Shown: one piece after another, positions 31,866-34,352 of the stretch | Numbering within the stretch: position 1 is the first letter of the stretch | Layout of the letters: every line of letters starts with the position of its first letter | Source: Phascolarctobacterium sp. | GTDB taxonomy: Bacteria > Bacillota > Negativicutes > Acidaminococcales > Acidaminococcaceae | DNA: 34,352 nt | Reading direction: 5' to 3' | Assembly (NCBI GenBank): GCA_030523325.1 | Contig: JAUNIS010000023.1 | Location: 1 to 34,352, forward strand | Notes under the pieces: model-generated | The model's input: only the letters and a program-made list of their open reading frames with translations | Told to the model about the DNA's origin: nothing | Databases searched by the model: none | Position numbers and translations under genes: made by a program

Positions 31866-31902
31866 CAAAAATCCTCAGCCGAGCAATCGGCTGAGGATTT
31901 TT
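31866..31902. terminator. Strong bidirectional terminator at 31.87 kb
   Basis: ATCCTCAGCCGA (31870-31881) pairs with 31886-31897, loop GCAA, then T6 on plus and T5 on minus. It can close the DIP1984 transcript and, from the other side, that of the macrodomain gene. Confidence 0.9.
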
Positions 31903-31988
31903 TATTCGGTATTCGGAATTGAGGATAAAATGTGCTGTAAATTTTTGTTTTGCGAAATTTTGCTTTAACATAATGATACTAATCAATA

Positions 31989-32009
31989 AAAATTTGCTTA
32001 GCAAATTTT
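31989..32009. repeat. Palindrome AAAATTTGC-TTA-GCAAATTTT
   Basis: A perfect 9-bp inverted repeat with 3-base loop in the otherwise plain AT-rich spacer 31903-32055. Similar in design (GC-core, TA loop) to the palindrome at 29130-29148. TATTCGG is repeated at 31905 and 31912. Confidence 0.5.
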
Positions 32010-32055
32010 CTGCTTAATTATCAATTAAAAATTATTCAATTTGCAAAGCAGCTCT

Positions 32056-33237
32056 TTATCCACAGTTACTTAGTGTCTTGCCTGTCTGGTTAAACAAAAT
32101 AGTGTCTGTATCATAAATATCTTTTTTATTTTTAATGCAATAGGCAACGATAATGTCCTGCATTTTACTATTAGAGAAGGCAAAGCCTGCCACTTGCATC
32201 AGGTCGATAGCTTCGTCCAGGTTTAGTCTTAAGCCGATGCAGATTTGCATAACGGTTGACTTAGAAGGATTGTGTTCCGGCTTCATTACCTTGGACCAAA
32301 GTTTTTTATCCATATTGCAGGCCGTATAAACGTCGCTGCCTTTGGCGATGCCTTTTTTATTCATGAGCTGTTGCACGTGCTCGCCAAAAGTAATGAACTT
32401 ACGCTCCGCGATGCCGTCAATGCTGGTGAAATCAAGGGAGTTTGCAGCGACAGAAAGCATCAGCTCTTCTTTATCAGAAGTTTTTTGCTTGTCGGACGTT
32501 TCTTCTAGTGAAGTATCATCGATAAATTCTTCGTTGCAGAGCACGTCGGCAGCTTCATAAAGATCGAAGTTTTTGCTTACGTTTATATTGAGGTTGAAGT
32601 GTGGTCTGATAGTATGCATTACACCTGGCTCGTTATCATCCCGAAATTTCCCTCTTCTTTTTAAACGATCACGAACACTATCGATCCTTTGTCCTTCGGA
32701 AAAACTTTTTACATAATTTTCATCGATGTAAGCTTTGACATCATCCGTAAGTTCTTTGGCCAAGGTAAAGGATTTGCGATTATAAACAACGAGGGTGATA
32801 AGCATCTCGTGCTCGTGCAAAAACTCACGAATGGCAGCAGTTGCTACCTCGAGCCCAACGCCTTGAGGAAAACGAAAGTTACCCGTAGCAAGTAGCGGGA
32901 TGGCGATGCTTGTGCAATTATGCTCGGCTGCAAGAGCGAGGACCTTGTTGTAGCATTGACGCAATAAATTAATTTCGTTATGCCTGCCTCCCTGCCAATG
33001 CGGAGAAGAAACATGGAAAATATATTTTGCTTTTAATTTGAAGGCAGGGGTGACACCCGCTTCGCCGATTTCTAGGTAACCGATTTTTTCTCTCGCAGCT
33101 AAAAGCTCGGGAATTCCTGCCGCCTCGTAGATGCGTTCATCCACACCGGATGCAAAGGTTGGATAACGATTAGCAGAATTAACGATGGCATCAGCCTCAA
33201 CGCGAGTAATATCATCGCGAATAATTTGCATGGGCAT
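32056..33237 (-). CDS. Macrodomain protein fused to a C-terminal HTH-like domain
   Basis: 393 residues. A macrodomain spans about 1-165: DAIVNSANRYPTFASGVDE (residues 16-34) at the NAAN-GGGVD site and IAIPLLATGNFRFPQGVG (residues 111-128) at the second ADP-ribose loop. Both loops are variants of the canonical form. A Glu/Asp-rich linker (about 235-262) leads to a C-terminal domain at 284-393 (YTACNMDKKLWSKVMK, PSKSTVMQICIGLRLNLDEA). This matches a helical XRE-like module that occurs after macrodomains and on its own in Firmicutes, sometimes in defence islands; from memory, not by search. It may remove or bind ADP-ribose on nucleic acid or protein. AAGGAGG precedes the first ATG. Confidence 0.78.
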   Translation of the reverse strand: MPMQIIRDDITRVEADAIVNSANRYPTFASGVDERIYEAAGIPELLAAREKIGYLEIGEAGVTPAFKLKAKYIFHVSSPHWQGGRHNEINLLRQCYNKVLALAAEHNCTSIAIPLLATGNFRFPQGVGLEVATAAIREFLHEHEMLITLVVYNRKSFTLAKELTDDVKAYIDENYVKSFSEGQRIDSVRDRLKRRGKFRDDNEPGVMHTIRPHFNLNINVSKNFDLYEAADVLCNEEFIDDTSLEETSDKQKTSDKEELMLSVAANSLDFTSIDGIAERKFITFGEHVQQLMNKKGIAKGSDVYTACNMDKKLWSKVMKPEHNPSKSTVMQICIGLRLNLDEAIDLMQVAGFAFSNSKMQDIIVAYCIKNKKDIYDTDTILFNQTGKTLSNCG

Positions 33238-33366
33238 GGGTAACTTCCTCCTTCATTATTTATGAAAAAATATTTTTACGATTATATTTTATAGCATGTA
33301 ACTAGTCAAATCAAGGACAGTATTGTGGAATTTGTTTTTCAAGAGATTGAAAAAATAACAGCGCTT

Positions 33367-33418
33367 AAAAACAAATGAACTCCAAGACTTTTATTAGCCT
33401 TGGAGTTCATTTGTTTTA
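33367..33418 (-). terminator. Terminator of deoC
   Basis: A long, perfect stem (33367-33386 with 33399-33418, 20 bp) with a 12-base loop; minus-strand tail starts TTTTAAG. Very stable, possibly bidirectional. Confidence 0.75.
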
Positions 33419-33422
33419 AAAA

Positions 33423-34070
33423 TTATTTTTTAAAGAGAGCGATTGCACTTGAACAACCGATGCGCTCGCAACCAGCTTCAAGATAAGCTTCCATAGCCTT
33501 TTGAGTACGAATACCACCAGCTGCTTTAATTTTTACTTTAGGGCCGATATGTTCCTTAAATAAAAGCACGTCCTCTAGGGTAGCGCCAGCCGTACCAAAA
33601 CCTGTAGATGTTTTGATGAAATCGGCACCAGCCTCCGTAACAGCCTTGCACATAGCAATTTTTTCTTCCTCGGTTAAGAAGCAGGTCTCGATGATGACTT
33701 TCAAAATTTTTTCGCCGCAAGTCTTTTTCAAGAGAGCAATTTCTTCCGTAACCTTTTGGTAGTCGCCGTTTTTTACGTCGCAAATATTGATAACCATATC
33801 GATTTCACTAGCACCGTCTGCCAAAGCTTGTTTAGTTTCGGCAAGCTTAGCTGCAGTATTTGCATAACCCAAAGGAAAACCGACGACTGTGCAAATATTT
33901 AGCTTGTCGCCATAAACCTCTTTGATTTTTTTGACGTAGCAGGAAGGAATGCAAATGCTTGCAGTTTCATAAGCAATTGCTTCCTGGCAAATCATCTGGA
34001 TGTCTTGCCAGCTGGCGATGGGTTTTAAAAGTGTATGATCCACATGGGATAGAATCTCAACAGGTGTCAT
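33423..34070 (-). CDS. deoC: Deoxyribose-phosphate aldolase
   Basis: 215 residues, the short bacterial form. Catalytic residues are all present: Lys153 in FIKTSTGFGTAG (Schiff base), Lys182 in IKAAGGIRT, and Asp91 in EIDMVINI. The enzyme cleaves 2-deoxyribose-5-phosphate to acetaldehyde and glyceraldehyde-3-phosphate in nucleoside salvage. AAGGAG lies 7 bases before the ATG and overlaps the stop of the metallochaperone gene, so translation is likely coupled. No deoB or deoA/pdp gene is in the window. Confidence 0.95.
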   Translation of the reverse strand: MTPVEILSHVDHTLLKPIASWQDIQMICQEAIAYETASICIPSCYVKKIKEVYGDKLNICTVVGFPLGYANTAAKLAETKQALADGASEIDMVINICDVKNGDYQKVTEEIALLKKTCGEKILKVIIETCFLTEEEKIAMCKAVTEAGADFIKTSTGFGTAGATLEDVLLFKEHIGPKVKIKAAGGIRTQKAMEAYLEAGCERIGCSSAIALFKK

Positions 34071-34079
34071 AATTTCTCC

Positions 34080-34286
34080 TTAAGCGATGGCAGTTACGTC
34101 AAAACCTGTGTCTTCAACAGCTTCCTTTAAAGCAGCATCGTTTAATGCTGCACCAGTTACAACTGCGTTCTTTTTTTCCAGGCTAACCTCTACAGCTTGT
34201 ACGCCATCAACATTTTTTAAAGCTTCAGTAACAGCTTTAACACAGTTCATGCACATCATACCAGAAATAGAAATTGTTTTTGTCAT
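34080..34286 (-). CDS. Heavy-metal-associated domain protein (CopZ-like)
   Basis: 68 residues, start at 34286 with AAAGGAGG 8 bases upstream; an earlier in-frame ATG at 34346 adds non-family sequence. One HMA domain with the metal site GMMCMNC (MxCxxC) and the usual beta-alpha-beta-beta-alpha-beta spacing (ISISGMMC, VEVSLEKKNAVVTG, GFDVTAI). It should carry Cu(I) or a similar soft metal to a partner, commonly a CopA ATPase, which may lie outside the window. It shares a transcript with deoC, an odd partner; its promoter lies at or beyond the window edge. Confidence 0.85.
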   Translation of the reverse strand: MTKTISISGMMCMNCVKAVTEALKNVDGVQAVEVSLEKKNAVVTGAALNDAALKEAVEDTGFDVTAIA

Positions 34287-34352
34287 AGTAAAACCTCCTT
34301 TTACAGTGATGAGTGCATAGTGCATTGTGCTGAGTTGAGGAATCAAGCCTCG

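Noticed and set aside
31840..31905. AAGGGTGGGACTGG before a terminator suggested a T-box leader
   Set aside because: The T-box core AGGGTGGNACCGCG is not matched, no antiterminator pairing was found, and no aminoacyl-tRNA or amino-acid gene follows.
31780..31968. Frame of 62 codons starting MALNNVHEHC
   Set aside because: It runs through the strong terminator at 31870-31897 without a stop, so a full message would not exist; spacing to GGAG is long.
1..34352. CRISPR arrays, insertion sequences, prophage or toxin-antitoxin loci
   Set aside because: No regularly spaced repeats, transposase, integrase or recognisable toxin was found on reading both strands.

Overview
The window looks like an ordinary chromosomal stretch of a low-to-medium GC Firmicute, most likely a gut or oral anaerobe of the Negativicutes (Acidaminococcaceae/Phascolarctobacterium-like is a guess, not a demonstration). 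The Firmicute call rests on gene order: an Orn/Lys/Arg decarboxylase-family gene, tmk, holB, ricT (PSP1 domain) and a YabB/TrmN6-type methyltransferase, the same order as yaaO-tmk-holB-yaaT-yabB in Bacillus subtilis, and on rpsF-ssb-rpsR. Strong AAGGAGG ribosome binding sites and short AT-rich spacers agree. No phage, transposase, CRISPR array or plasmid function was found.

Layout. 1-3.3 kb: a YrbL-type kinase-fold protein, a tiny lipoprotein, and a minus-strand pair of class III CoA-transferase plus HMG-CoA-lyase-family enzyme. 3.5-8.3 kb: the replication/nucleotide operon (decarboxylase-tmk-holB-ricT-methyltransferase). 8.3-9.5 kb: a DUF362/ferredoxin protein. 9.5-13.3 kb (minus): histidine acid phosphatase, glucosaminidase-TPR protein, unknown membrane protein, Rrf2 regulator. 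13.3-15 kb: tRNA-Gly(CCC), a LysR regulator, and divergently from it a 25-residue membrane peptide with its own promoter and terminator. 15-19 kb (minus): tcdA, an AcoR/DhaR-like activator without GAFTGA, and an NlpC/P60 hydrolase. 19-23.2 kb: orphan HlyD-like lipoprotein, a long non-coding leader, M23 peptidase, metallophosphoesterase lipoprotein. 23.4-24.5 kb: rpsF-ssb-rpsR. 24.6-31.7 kb: glycosyltransferase, secreted protein, NhaC antiporter, VWA protein, orphan ilvN, two small basic or charged proteins, a secreted nuclease, and a DIP1984-family protein. 31.7-34.3 kb: a GC-rich non-coding island, a macrodomain-HTH fusion, deoC and a CopZ-like metallochaperone.

Most genes are single units or pairs, separated by clear intrinsic terminators, many of them bidirectional between convergent genes. 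Cell-envelope enzymes (glucosaminidase, NlpC/P60, M23, phosphatases, lipoproteins) are over-represented but scattered. The parts I consider most worth a second look are: the GC-rich island at 31.67-31.91 kb; the LysR/25-residue-peptide divergon with a palindrome in the promoter spacer; the twin TTTCGCGAAA palindromes over the nhaC promoter; the promoter-plus-hairpin leader before the M23 gene; and the GAFTGA-less activator. All functions are inferred from reading the sequence; no search was run.
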